Below are positions 18,369 to 27,734 of a DNA stretch of 64,000 nucleotides, piece after piece. This DNA is from an uncultured Halobacteriovorax sp. (lineage in GTDB: Bacteria; Bdellovibrionota; Bacteriovoracia; Bacteriovoracales; Bacteriovoracaceae). The stretch covers positions 62,001 through 126,000 of the forward strand of contig CAJXVS010000006.1 in NCBI GenBank assembly GCA_913061265.1, written 5' to 3'. The translations under genes and the position numbers were made by a program. How positions within the stretch are numbered: position 1 is the stretch's first letter; the number at the start of each line of letters is the position of its first letter. The notes below the pieces were generated by a model, which was not told the origin of the DNA, ran no database searches, and saw only the letters and a program-made list of their open reading frames with translations.

Positions 18369-20614
18369 TTAGTTTCATATCGGCTTTTGATTCGCCTAGC
18401 TTCTTCTAAGAGGTTCTTTCCACTAAGCTCTTTTTCAACAATATGCCCATCCTCTTCTAAGTCTTTAATTGTTTTAATGGCAAGGACTAGGCCTTCAACG
18501 CCTCTATCCCCTTCTTTTTCAAAGACTTCTTGAATGATGGCCACAATCTCAACCCTCTCTTCATGTTCTAATTGTCCAAGCTCTTCGTCACTTAAATTAA
18601 GAACTACTTTTATGCCAGACTCTGCTTGATAGTGAGTCGCCTCGGCCACTATATTTTCCCCTTGTCCCTTAAGGGTGATTACTCTCCCCCTAATAGAGGC
18701 AGCCGTATCAAAGGTTCTCTTTACAGAGACCCCAGCTCCAGCGGCCTTAACGGCCACGTCTGCAATCCTTAGAAGATCAGATCCGGGGACCATGACGCCA
18801 AAGAGAAGAGCATATTTTTTATCATTATAATATTCATCAATTTGAGCGCAATTACTTTCATCCCCAGTTCCTGAATAACAAGAGGCCTTAGCAAAGTCTT
18901 CATTTTGATAGGCCTTAACACCAAAGTAAGCACTTACTCCTGTTAGGGCGTACCAACTACCCATTAATACTTTTCCAGCTAAAGGAGCGGCGCCTATGGG
19001 ACCAGAGAAGATAAGCCCTCCGATGATTAAAGCCGCAGAGATGTTTAGATAGGTCTTCTTCATCTTTTGATCAAAGTCTTTTTGAACCCCAATCACCTTG
19101 ATCCTCTCACAAAGAAGCTGCAAGTATGACTCTGGATCTTCGGCTAATAACTTACCGGCCGTAACTGGATTGTTCATGATGAGCTTATCAAGAAGCTCAT
19201 CAAGGCTGCCTTCATCATAAAGCTTTTTAAAACTGGCCATGGCACTTTCAATACTTTCTAATCTTTGTTTTTTAAACTTACCTAGATCAAAGTCCTTCAT
19301 GCCAAAAGTTGCACCAATGGAGCGCCCTAGTTCAAAGGGATTATGTGGCTCCTTTTCAAATAGGTTTTCACAATCCCCAGTATGACAGGCCTTTAAAGTC
19401 ATGCGGTAGGAGATCGATCCATTTGCATCCTTCTCTTCTTTAATCTTAACCCCTACTTTTGAAATATCAGGAGTTATACCGAGCTTACTCATTTGAGCGT
19501 ATTGGCCGTTAATCATTTCATTCTTTTTTGTATAAAATCTTTTTCTAGCTTCCTCAGCTTCTTGTAAGCTTGAAACTGAATTACTACCGGGTTTAAAGTG
19601 ATAATTTATTCTCGATTCACTCAAGTCTTCTGAAGCAGACTTTCTCTCAACCCGCTTACCCTTTTCATCATAAATGCGCCTTTCATCAATTTGATAGATT
19701 GTTTTTGCCACATTGATGATGCGGTTTTGAATTTTATTTCTAAAACGCTCAGTATTAACGGGCTTAACATTTAGCTTTTTAAGTTGAGAGATACTCTCTT
19801 CAAGTGACTGTCTATGTTTTTGAATTTCTTCCTTTGAGCAGCCTGGACAGGCCTTGATTAAGGATTCTTTTATCTTCTTTTCACTGGCTTTAGGACTCTT
19901 ACCTTCTAGTAGGTAATTAAACATTCCATGCATATGAACCATTTGCGAACGTACTTCTTGGTAGAGTTTATCGCGAAGGGCCTTTTTTGCATCAGTTTTA
20001 CTTAAAGCTTTTTCTCGCTGTTCATCTTCGATAGTCTCAATTTTTTCTGTTAGACTATCAATCTTCTCTGCATCCTTCCCAAGTTTAACTTCTTCCCATC
20101 TCGTATTGACCATTTCTTGGTAGTCTTTTTCTTGGCGCCTTTTAACAAGATGATCAACAGGGGCAAAAGAGTTTAAGATCTTTTCTTCATCAAAAACAGC
20201 AAGGTTACTAATCACTCCTTCTAGACAATTTGAAGTCTTTAAATACTCGTCCGCAGGAATGGCCTTAACAACATCATAAAGAGCAGCTGCTAGCTTCTTT
20301 TCATTCTTTCCCTTACCCAAGCATTTATTAAAACCATCAGTGATGATCTTTAATTTCTTTAATTTGATGGCCTTTGCAATAATACTTTTCGCCATACGAG
20401 TGTTCTTAATATCATCCCAATTATTCTTAACATCTTTAAGTGTTCCCACTATTTGTTCATGACGTGAAGGATCCTGCATAAGCCGGCCTAAGTTAGAGCT
20501 AAGCCTATAAGCATTATAAAGATTATTCTGCTTAGCCTTATAATCACTAGGAAGAGCAAAGGACGGATTGATCCAAAGGGCCAATAATAATAGGTAGATA
20601 TTCAAACTTCTCAC
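18365..20614 (-). CDS. large exported protein of unknown function
   Basis: 749 residues from a GTG at 20614, which begins a clean signal peptide (MRSLNIYLLLLALWINPSFA); a TTG at 20632 adds six residues and is less likely. The mature part is Lys/Glu-rich and helical. It contains a CPGC pair at about 265 and a glycine-rich hydrophobic hairpin (about residues 540-585) that could cross or insert into a membrane. The last 150 residues are acidic and helical. No family recognised. GCCGAAAA lies 6 bases before the GTG, like the -10 of the lipoprotein gene at 27735, but no matching -35 was found. Confidence 0.72.
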   Translation of the reverse strand: MRSLNIYLLLLALWINPSFALPSDYKAKQNNLYNAYRLSSNLGRLMQDPSRHEQIVGTLKDVKNNWDDIKNTRMAKSIIAKAIKLKKLKIITDGFNKCLGKGKNEKKLAAALYDVVKAIPADEYLKTSNCLEGVISNLAVFDEEKILNSFAPVDHLVKRRQEKDYQEMVNTRWEEVKLGKDAEKIDSLTEKIETIEDEQREKALSKTDAKKALRDKLYQEVRSQMVHMHGMFNYLLEGKSPKASEKKIKESLIKACPGCSKEEIQKHRQSLEESISQLKKLNVKPVNTERFRNKIQNRIINVAKTIYQIDERRIYDEKGKRVERKSASEDLSESRINYHFKPGSNSVSSLQEAEEARKRFYTKKNEMINGQYAQMSKLGITPDISKVGVKIKEEKDANGSISYRMTLKACHTGDCENLFEKEPHNPFELGRSIGATFGMKDFDLGKFKKQRLESIESAMASFKKLYDEGSLDELLDKLIMNNPVTAGKLLAEDPESYLQLLCERIKVIGVQKDFDQKMKKTYLNISAALIIGGLIFSGPIGAAPLAGKVLMGSWYALTGVSAYFGVKAYQNEDFAKASCYSGTGDESNCAQIDEYYNDKKYALLFGVMVPGSDLLRIADVAVKAAGAGVSVKRTFDTAASIRGRVITLKGQGENIVAEATHYQAESGIKVVLNLSDEELGQLEHEERVEIVAIIQEVFEKEGDRGVEGLVLAIKTIKDLEEDGHIVEKELSGKNLLEEARRIKSRYETN

Positions 20615-20682
20615 ATAAGCTTTTCGGCTCAATACCTGATTAAAATGAGCTGTTTTATTCTTATAACAGGCTGATATTATAC

Positions 20683-20710
20683 AAAAAAAAAGCGTCTCAA
20701 AAGAGACGCT
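20683..20710 (-). terminator. Rho-independent terminator after nrdJ
   Basis: Stem AGCGTCTC/GAGACGCT with a 4-base loop, followed on the minus strand by nine T. It separates nrdJ from the exported-protein gene downstream. Confidence 0.92.
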
Positions 20711-20746
20711 TAATTTATCTTAAAATTAACCCTTTCATTTTGAATT

Positions 20747-23700
20747 CTATGAACAACCCGTTGTCTCTCCACAAGAGTCACACTTTAAGCATGAGCCATT
20801 TCTTACCATAGTCATGGCATGGCAGTTTGAGCAAGAATCCCCTTCATAGCCCTTCATCTTAGCGGCCTGTCGTTTTCTCATCTCTGTTACCATCTTAGCG
20901 TCATCAGACTTTGTGAAGACTTTATGAGTTTCAACTGAAACTCTTCCGTCATCGTGAGTTGTTTGACGTTCTTCCATCATTGATAACAATGGTTCTTCGT
21001 CTGCTTCCTCATTTGCAATGGCAGAAGATTCAAGGTCCTTTGGCTTTACATGAACCAGATCATGACGACCTAGGTATCTCATTCCAAGATCTCTAAAGAT
21101 ATAATCAACCACTGAAGTGGCCATCTTAATATTGTCGTGACCTTGAACAACTCCATTTGGTTCAAAACGAGTAAAGGTCATGGCGTCAACAAGCTCATCT
21201 AGAGGAACTCCGTACTGAAGTCCGAGAGAGATTGAGATTGAAAAGCAGTTCATAAGCGAGCGGTAAGCTGCCCCTTCTTTATGCATATCAATAAAGATCT
21301 CACCTAAAGTTCCATCTTTATATTCACCAGTTCTAAGGTAGACCTTATGCCCACCAATATTAGCTTTTTGAGTATAGCCACTTCTACAATTAGGAAGCAT
21401 CTTTCTACTTGATCTCTCTTTATAGATAACTTTCTCAACTGCTTTTTGAGCTACCAATTGAATCTGCTCAGTCATAGGTGTTTCATCAACATCCATAAGA
21501 GCAAGGTCTTCAAAGGCTGCTGCATTTAGAGGTTGAGATAATTTTGATCCATCTCTATAGATAGCGTTAGCTTTAAGCATGAGTGACCAAGATAATTGAT
21601 AGGCTTTTGAAACGTCTTCAATAGTCGCTTCGTTGGCCATATTGATTGTCTTAGAAATAGCACCTGAGAGATAAGGCTGAGTGGCGGCCATCATTCTGAT
21701 ATGACCTTCCGCTGAGATTAGTCTCGTACCAGTTCTTCCGCATTTATTTGCGCAATCAAAGACACCTAGGTGCTCCTCTTTAATATGTGGAGCCCCTTCA
21801 ATGGCCATAGTTCCACAAACATAATCATTGGCCTCTCTGATCTCAGTTGCATTAAAGCCCATGGCCTCAAGAGCATTAAACATAGGGTCTGCTATTTGAT
21901 CATCTGTTAAGGAGAATTTTTCTTTAAGAAAATCAACTCCAAGAATATAAGGAGCAAAAGCAAAGCTTAATTCAAAGGCGTTTGCTAGAGATTCTTCAAC
22001 TTTAGAGATCATTGATCCATCAAGACCTTTTTCTTCTAGAGTTTTAGCGTTGATATTTGGACAACCAACAAGAGTTCCCTTCCCAACAGCGTAATCAGTA
22101 ATCGCAGTAATTTGTTTTTCTTTATAACCTAGGTTCTTAAGAGCGGCAGGAACTGATTGATTGATGATCTTAAAATAACCACCACCAGCAAGCTTCTTAA
22201 ACTTAACAAGAGCAAAGTCCGGCTCAATCCCAGTTGTATCGCAGTCCATGACAAGACCAATTGTTCCTGTAGGTGCGAGGACTGTTGTTTGTGCATTTCT
22301 AAAACCATACTTCTCACCAAGTTCAAGGGCTTCATCCCATGCTTTCTTGGCCGCTTCAGCTAAAGGCTTATCAACCTTAGTTGAGTCAAGCCCAACAGGT
22401 TTAACAGTTAGGCCTTCAAAGTTTGTTTCATTATAAGCTGCTCTTCTATGGTTACGGATAACCTTGAGCATATGCTCTTTGTTTTCATCATATCTTAAAA
22501 AGGTGCCATGCTCTTTGGCCATTAAGGCAGAAGTCTTATATGAAGTTCCTCCCATAATAGCTGTGATAGCTGCGGCCATCTCTCTACCTTCTACTGAATC
22601 ATAAGCAAGGCCTTGCCTCATGAGAAGAGCGCCAATATTGGCGTAACCAAGACCAGTTGTTCTGTATTGATAAGAAAGCTCTGCAATTTCCTTTGAAGGA
22701 AACTGCGCCATAAGAACTGAGACTTCAAGAACAACAGTCCAAAGTTCACTGGCGTGGATAAAGGCAGGAATATCAAACATACCTGTTACTTCATCTTGAA
22801 ATTTAACGAGGTTCATTGAAGCTAAGTTACAGGCCGTATTATCAAGGAACATATATTCTGAACAAGGATTAGAAGCATTGATTCTTCCGCCCTCAGGACA
22901 GGTATGCCATTCATTAATCGTATCATCAAATTGAAGACCTGGGTCAGCGCAGTTCCAGGCCGCTTCAGTGATTTGATCCCAAAGCTCTTTTGCCTTTAAA
23001 GTCTTAGCAATCTTTCCATCAGTTCTATTTACTAAGTTCCAATCACCATCTTCTTCAAGCAGCTTAAAGAAACTATTCTTTATTCTTAATGAGTTATTTG
23101 AGTTTTGTCCGCCTACAGTTTCATAAGCTTTTGAAGTCCAATCAGTATCGTATTCTTCGAAGACTAATTCCTTAGCTCCTTGCTTCGCTAGTTCAATAAC
23201 TCTATGAACATAGTTCATAGGAACTGAGTCACGGTTAGCTTCTTTAATAGCTAGTTTTAAAGCTGGGTTTAGCTTTGGCATATAGCGGTCATCGCCTTCT
23301 ACCGTATTCATCGCTTCAAAGATGTTCCCAAGGTGTCGCTTACAAATCTTAGACCCAGTTACAAGGGCAGCCACTTTTCTTTCTTCAACAACTTTCCAAG
23401 CGATATATTCTTCAACATCTGGGTGATCAATATCAAGAGTCACCATCTTGGCAGCTCTTCTAGTTGTTCCGCCAGATTTAATAGCGCCTGCGGCCCTATC
23501 ACCAATTTGTAAGAAGCTCATGATCCCTGAAGACGTTCCGCCACCAGAGAGTCTTTCGCCTTTACCACGAAGGTTTGAAAAGTTCGTTCCTGTTCCAGAA
23601 CCATATTTAAACAGTCTCGCTTCACGAGACCAAAGATCCATGATCCCGCCAGGACCATTTAAGTCATCATCGATTGATTGAATAAAACAAGCATGAGGCT

Positions 23701-24232
23701 GAGGTCTTTCATAGGCAGAAGTTGAGAGCTTAACTTCTCCCGTCTTTTGATCCACAAAGTAATGACCTTGAGGAGAACCTGTTATGCCATAGCTTGAATG
23801 AAGACCAGTGTTAAACCACTGAGGTGAATTAGGAGCGGCCATTTGATTACAAAGCATATAGGCCATCTCAGCTTCAAAAGCATCGGCGTCCTCTTTAGTA
23901 TCAAAGTAATTATTATTCTCTCCCCAGCTTCTCCAACAAAAAGAAAGACGGGTAAAGACTTGTCTTGAATCAGTTTCAGACCCGAGGATAGGATTATCAT
24001 TCTCATCAAGAAGAACTTTTCCTTTTTCATCAGTAACAGGAACACCTGTTTTTCTAAAATACTTTTGGGCAATAATATCGGTCGCCACTTGAGACCATGA
24101 ATCAGGAACCGTCACTTCCATTGAGTTTGTACCGCTACCATCAACATGGCGGACTTCGCTCATTCTTTTGACAAATTTGATTCCTTTATAAGGACTTGAA
24201 CCCTTCTGAGTGAAAAACCTCTTGATCTTCAT
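20747..24232 (-). CDS. nrdJ: adenosylcobalamin-dependent (class II) ribonucleotide reductase
   Basis: 1161 residues, normal for long NrdJ. Visible are [16 protein letters not shown], the active-site NPCSE segment ([19 protein letters not shown]), [20 protein letters not shown] and a C-terminal zinc-ribbon (CSNCHAM...CLKCDSCG) that supplies the redox Cys. It makes deoxynucleotides from ribonucleotides without needing oxygen, using coenzyme B12. The start ATG has GGGAG upstream. Two NrdR-like boxes lie over its promoter. No class I enzyme is in the window. Confidence 0.97.
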   Translation of the reverse strand: MKIKRFFTQKGSSPYKGIKFVKRMSEVRHVDGSGTNSMEVTVPDSWSQVATDIIAQKYFRKTGVPVTDEKGKVLLDENDNPILGSETDSRQVFTRLSFCWRSWGENNNYFDTKEDADAFEAEMAYMLCNQMAAPNSPQWFNTGLHSSYGITGSPQGHYFVDQKTGEVKLSTSAYERPQPHACFIQSIDDDLNGPGGIMDLWSREARLFKYGSGTGTNFSNLRGKGERLSGGGTSSGIMSFLQIGDRAAGAIKSGGTTRRAAKMVTLDIDHPDVEEYIAWKVVEERKVAALVTGSKICKRHLGNIFEAMNTVEGDDRYMPKLNPALKLAIKEANRDSVPMNYVHRVIELAKQGAKELVFEEYDTDWTSKAYETVGGQNSNNSLRIKNSFFKLLEEDGDWNLVNRTDGKIAKTLKAKELWDQITEAAWNCADPGLQFDDTINEWHTCPEGGRINASNPCSEYMFLDNTACNLASMNLVKFQDEVTGMFDIPAFIHASELWTVVLEVSVLMAQFPSKEIAELSYQYRTTGLGYANIGALLMRQGLAYDSVEGREMAAAITAIMGGTSYKTSALMAKEHGTFLRYDENKEHMLKVIRNHRRAAYNETNFEGLTVKPVGLDSTKVDKPLAEAAKKAWDEALELGEKYGFRNAQTTVLAPTGTIGLVMDCDTTGIEPDFALVKFKKLAGGGYFKIINQSVPAALKNLGYKEKQITAITDYAVGKGTLVGCPNINAKTLEEKGLDGSMISKVEESLANAFELSFAFAPYILGVDFLKEKFSLTDDQIADPMFNALEAMGFNATEIREANDYVCGTMAIEGAPHIKEEHLGVFDCANKCGRTGTRLISAEGHIRMMAATQPYLSGAISKTINMANEATIEDVSKAYQLSWSLMLKANAIYRDGSKLSQPLNAAAFEDLALMDVDETPMTEQIQLVAQKAVEKVIYKERSSRKMLPNCRSGYTQKANIGGHKVYLRTGEYKDGTLGEIFIDMHKEGAAYRSLMNCFSISISLGLQYGVPLDELVDAMTFTRFEPNGVVQGHDNIKMATSVVDYIFRDLGMRYLGRHDLVHVKPKDLESSAIANEEADEEPLLSMMEERQTTHDDGRVSVETHKVFTKSDDAKMVTEMRKRQAAKMKGYEGDSCSNCHAMTMVRNGSCLKCDSCGETTGCS

Positions 24233-24273
24233 AAAACTGCGCTCCCGTTATTTTTTTGTGCCGTGTAAATACT

Positions 24274-24303
24274 ATTAAAAACCAATATATGGGTTCTCGT
24301 CAA
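24274..24303 (-). promoter_or_regulatory. nrdJ promoter
   Basis: Minus strand TTGACG, 17-18 bases, TTTTAA/TTTAAT. An NrdR-like box (24280-24295) fills most of the spacer. Confidence 0.5.
24280..24295. promoter_or_regulatory. NrdR-like box 1
   Basis: AACCAATATATGGGTT matches the NrdR consensus ACACAATATATTGTGT at 11 of 16 positions and lies between the -35 and -10 of the nrdJ promoter. Confidence 0.6.
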
Positions 24304-24311
24304 CCGCCAAA

Positions 24312-24327
24312 CCACAAGATGTGGTAT
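24312..24327. promoter_or_regulatory. NrdR-like box 2
   Basis: CCACAAGATGTGGTAT matches the NrdR consensus at 11 of 16 positions. It starts 32 bases from box 1, about three helical turns, the usual spacing of paired NrdR boxes. A further candidate (12 of 16) is at 24353-24368. Confidence 0.6.
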
Positions 24328-24409
24328 ATATGCGCGTCATAAAACTGACGAACTACTAGATATTGTGTACCTGAGTAATTTGGCAAAATTTTCTTAAACC
24401 CGATGACCT

Positions 24410-24439
24410 TTGACCGTAAGTTCTATCAGTGACTAAAAT
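24410..24439 (+). promoter_or_regulatory. sigma-70-type promoter
   Basis: TTGACC, 18 bases, TAAAAT, 31 bases upstream of the ATG at 24471. Confidence 0.5.
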
Positions 24440-24470
24440 ACATAGGTACTAATTTTTTCTTACAACTTTT

Positions 24471-25268
24471 ATGAGCGACGCAAACTTACTGATAATACTT
24501 TCGATTATTTTTCCCCTCTTCGGACTTCATGCTTCTGAAGGCAAGGCCGTTATGGAAGTCCAGGAGGTTGGCCAGTTTCAACCCCATATGCTGGATCATC
24601 CTTTTAAGGGCTGCCCCACTAATAGCCTCTGTAAGGAACAGATGGGGTCTCTGCGCCAGAGGTGGCTAAAGGCCATCAGAAGTCCAAAGCCTGCTGTTGC
24701 TGAGGCCTTTAGGAAGAAGCAAGGCATGCCTATTAAGATCTGGACGCGAGATACGCTCTTAAGGCACCCTTCCTTAATTACCTGGGACTCTTTTTGCCCA
24801 AAACATAATCCAAAACCTAGTAGTGAAGGTCTTATCAATACTGATGAGAAGATCTACATCTCAGAGGTCTTCTCTACAGACTTAAGCCTTATCGGAAAGA
24901 CTTATAAGGAAGGCCCTCAAGTCTTACTAAATAGGCTCTACCTATTAGAGGATAAAAAAGTAGTAACCTATTTAATTCCCCGCGCTGAAGCTCCTTTATT
25001 TATTGAGAATAAGAAACTTTATTTTACGATAGAAGAAGAAGGCTCTTACTTTGGCCTTGAAGTTGCTCGAGATGGAAAGCTTGGGATCACGGCAACTTCC
25101 CTTCCAAAGAATTTTCCTGATGAAATAAAATGCCCGGAAGCTTTAGCGAAAGCATTCCAAAAAGGAATCATTAATCAAAAGCTCTACCAAGGATTTTTCT
25201 GTAAAGCGCTTTGGGACCGAACCAAAAAAAAGTACGCAACAATGGCCATCGGTTGGAGTTGTAATTGA
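24471..25268 (+). CDS. exported protein of unknown function
   Basis: 265 residues with an N-terminal hydrophobic signal (LLIILSIIFPLFGLHA). The mature protein has several Cys (CPTNSLC, SFCPKH, CPEAL, FFCKALW, WSCN) that may pair. The middle is beta-rich (VVTYLIPRAEAPLFIENKKLYFTIEEEG). No family recognised. There is no ribosome site before the ATG. The stop overlaps the next gene's start by 4 bases (TTGA), so the nuclease-like gene is probably coupled to it. Confidence 0.7.
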   Translation: MSDANLLIILSIIFPLFGLHASEGKAVMEVQEVGQFQPHMLDHPFKGCPTNSLCKEQMGSLRQRWLKAIRSPKPAVAEAFRKKQGMPIKIWTRDTLLRHPSLITWDSFCPKHNPKPSSEGLINTDEKIYISEVFSTDLSLIGKTYKEGPQVLLNRLYLLEDKKVVTYLIPRAEAPLFIENKKLYFTIEEEGSYFGLEVARDGKLGITATSLPKNFPDEIKCPEALAKAFQKGIINQKLYQGFFCKALWDRTKKKYATMAIGWSCN

Positions 25269-26191
25269 AAGTTGCCTCCCTCAATATGGAAAATCTTTTT
25301 CTTCACTACCCTCAAGATCAGCTAGAGGAAGAGAAAAAATATAGACCTCTTAAAGACCGTGATAAGTGCAGGTCTCTGGCCCAGGCCATTCTAGAAATAG
25401 ACGCCGATGTCATGGCCTTAAGTGAAGTTGGCGGAGAAGAATCCCTTGCCAGTTTCTGCGAACAGTTCTTAGAGGATAAGTACCATCATAGTTTAATCAA
25501 AGGTAATTCTGATAGAGGAATTGAGCTGGGCTACCTAGTCAAGAAAGGCCTGCCTTATACCTTTGAACACCTGACTCATAGAAATTCAGAAATCCCTTTA
25601 GATTATAAATCTGATGATCCCATGCTTCAGCCCCCTTGGTTTATGAGCCGAGATATAGCAGAGCTTAGGATTGTAAAGGATGGTTCTCCTGAGCTCATCG
25701 TCTTAAATGTTCATTTAAAAAGCCGCCTTGATGTTGAGGGCCTTGATAATGAAAGCACCATGAGAAGAAGAGCTGAGGTTGAGCTTTTAGTAGATAGCTT
25801 TCATGCCATTGATAAAAAGTTTGATCATAAGGTTCCCATCATCATCACTGGGGACTTTAACGGCTATGCCCGTCCTAACGGACATCCTGAATTTGAACGA
25901 ATTCATTCTGATACAGACTTAGTCGATGTCTTAGAGATCTTGAAATTGCCTCAAGATCAGAGGGCCAGTCATGTTTACTTTGATCGTTTAAAGACTCCTA
26001 TCCTAGATCAACTAGATTATTTATTTCTTCCTCCAGCTCTTCATAAGCTAGTTATCAAAGAATCTTCAGGGCTTTATTTCTATAAAGACGAAGATGGTAT
26101 TCCTTATAGAAGGCCTCAGTACCCTCATGAAGGTTACGCACTCCCTTCTGATCATCTACCAATAGTCGTGGACTTAGACTGGAAGCCTTAA
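25265..26191 (+). CDS. endonuclease/exonuclease/phosphatase (EEP) family protein
   Basis: 308 residues from a TTG that overlaps the previous stop. It shows the EEP fold motifs in order: SLNMENLF, ALSEVGGEES (metal-binding Glu), LNVHLKSR, ITGDFNGY (Asp and Asn) and PSDHLPIVVD (Asp-His). The family includes DNases and phosphodiesterases using Mg2+. No signal peptide is visible, so it is probably cytoplasmic unless processed with its partner. The substrate is unknown. Confidence 0.85.
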   Translation: MKVASLNMENLFLHYPQDQLEEEKKYRPLKDRDKCRSLAQAILEIDADVMALSEVGGEESLASFCEQFLEDKYHHSLIKGNSDRGIELGYLVKKGLPYTFEHLTHRNSEIPLDYKSDDPMLQPPWFMSRDIAELRIVKDGSPELIVLNVHLKSRLDVEGLDNESTMRRRAEVELLVDSFHAIDKKFDHKVPIIITGDFNGYARPNGHPEFERIHSDTDLVDVLEILKLPQDQRASHVYFDRLKTPILDQLDYLFLPPALHKLVIKESSGLYFYKDEDGIPYRRPQYPHEGYALPSDHLPIVVDLDWKP

Positions 26192-26330
26192 GTGTAAGAA
26201 AATGAATGATCTTGGTCTTTCAAACAGTCCCTATTTAGCCTGTAATTTTAATGTCTTATAGCTATGAAGCTTTTACTGAGCTCAAAGAATCAGCTGCCCT
26301 TTTGACCTGTCTCTAGTGTAAGGTTACTCC

Positions 26331-27659
26331 ATGTTTTTAAAGCTTATTCTTAGCCTATTCTTAGTTTCTTCTGTTCACGCCAGCGTGGTTGAAGAGGGTT
26401 TTTTTATCTTCGATAAAGAAGGAAAGAATTTAAAGCTCCTCACTAGTCATAAAGAAATCACCATTGATCATAAGAATAATCGCGGCTACGAGGCTTACGG
26501 TCCTAAAGGACTAGGTAAGTACTTAGAGATGCTTAAGATTGATCATGAAGAATTAGCAGAGATGACAGAAGGGAATAAAGACCTAAATGGTTATCCTACT
26601 CCTAAAGAAATTGAAGCAAAGTTAAAGAAGCTGGCCCTTGGAAATGAAAGTTTCTTAAAGCTTTTCTCTATTGGAAAGACCCATGAAGGCCGTGAGCTTT
26701 GGATGGTAAAGCTCTCTGATAATGTTGAACTCAATGAAGTAGAACCTGAAGTTAAGTATATCGCCAATATGCATGGAAATGAGATTGTAGGCCGCGAGCT
26801 TATGGTCTCTCTTCTTGAAGAGCTTGTTTCAAAATATAAGTCAGGGGATAAAGAGATCACTGATCTTATCAATAATTCTGAAGTCTTTATCATGCCTTCA
26901 ATGAACCCTGATGGGGCGAAAGCAAAAAGAAGAGGGAACGGACAATGGGCCGACCTTAATAGAGACTTCCCAGACTTTACAACAACAGATAATTCAAATG
27001 ATCATAAGGGAAGAGAGCCAGAAACTCAGGCTATTATGAAGTTTCAGGCCAAGCATAAATTTGCTCTCTCTGCTAACTTTCATGGTGGCTCAGTTGTGGT
27101 GAATTATCCTTGGGATACTCACTCTGATGATGCTCCTCTTACTTCACTTATCGTTGACCTCTCTAAAGAGTATGCCTTTGAAGTCCCTGAAATGAGAAAT
27201 TCAAGCCGCTTTCAAGATGGAATTGTGAATGGTTTCCGCTGGTATCATGTTGATGGTGGAATGCAGGACTGGGCCTATTTCTATTATAATGATCTGCAAG
27301 TTACGATTGAACTCTCTGATCATAAGTGGCCTAACTATAGCGAGATTCCTAGCTTCTATGAAGATAATAGAGTTAGCTTAATAAAGTATTTGAACCGTGT
27401 TCATCAAGGAGCAGGTTTTTATTTTCCTGAAGCTAAAAAAGCAAAAGGAAAAGTAGAGATTAAGAAGTTAAAGTCACTTCCTACTGACGTTGTCACCTCT
27501 GTTGGTACTTACCCTTTTAGCGATGGTGAGTTCTATAAGGTTCTTCCTGAAGGTGATTATCAATACAAGATCATCCTAGATAACGGACAGATAAAAACCA
27601 TGAAAGCTAAGATTCAATTTAAGGCTGATCTCACAAATGGTAACTATTTAGCCCTTTAG
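26331..27659 (+). CDS. exported zinc carboxypeptidase, M14 family (CPD/CPE-type)
   Basis: 442 residues with a signal peptide (MFLKLILSLFLVSSVHA). The zinc ligands are His148 and Glu151 (NMHGNE) and His251 (NFHGG). NPDGA, LNRDFPD and the catalytic Glu327 (VTIELSD) are present. The last 85 residues look like the transthyretin-like beta domain that follows the catalytic domain in N/E-type carboxypeptidases. It removes C-terminal residues from peptides outside the inner membrane. A bacterial secreted form fits digestion of external protein. Confidence 0.93.
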   Translation: MFLKLILSLFLVSSVHASVVEEGFFIFDKEGKNLKLLTSHKEITIDHKNNRGYEAYGPKGLGKYLEMLKIDHEELAEMTEGNKDLNGYPTPKEIEAKLKKLALGNESFLKLFSIGKTHEGRELWMVKLSDNVELNEVEPEVKYIANMHGNEIVGRELMVSLLEELVSKYKSGDKEITDLINNSEVFIMPSMNPDGAKAKRRGNGQWADLNRDFPDFTTTDNSNDHKGREPETQAIMKFQAKHKFALSANFHGGSVVVNYPWDTHSDDAPLTSLIVDLSKEYAFEVPEMRNSSRFQDGIVNGFRWYHVDGGMQDWAYFYYNDLQVTIELSDHKWPNYSEIPSFYEDNRVSLIKYLNRVHQGAGFYFPEAKKAKGKVEIKKLKSLPTDVVTSVGTYPFSDGEFYKVLPEGDYQYKIILDNGQIKTMKAKIQFKADLTNGNYLAL

Positions 27660-27699
27660 ATTCATACACTTAGATGCTTAAACAGCTTTCCTTTTAGGC

Positions 27700-27727
27700 T
27701 AAATTCTCACCACTAAGATGCCGAAAA
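27700..27727 (+). promoter_or_regulatory. sigma-28-like promoter, predicted leaderless
   Basis: TAAATTCT, 12 bases, GCCGAAAA. The -10 ends 7 bases before the GTG at 27735, so the transcript should start at or next to the start codon. Confidence 0.5.
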
Positions 27728-27734
27728 GATTAGT

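Noticed and set aside
20591-20640. Sigma-28 promoter for the 749-residue exported protein
   Set aside because: GCCGAAAA is present 6 bases before the GTG, but no TAAA-type -35 is at 11 to 13 bases; kept only as a remark in the gene entry.
24233-24470. Possible cobalamin riboswitch upstream of nrdJ
   Set aside because: The gap is too short for the full aptamer plus expression platform and no B12-box-like sequence was seen; NrdR-like boxes explain the symmetry.
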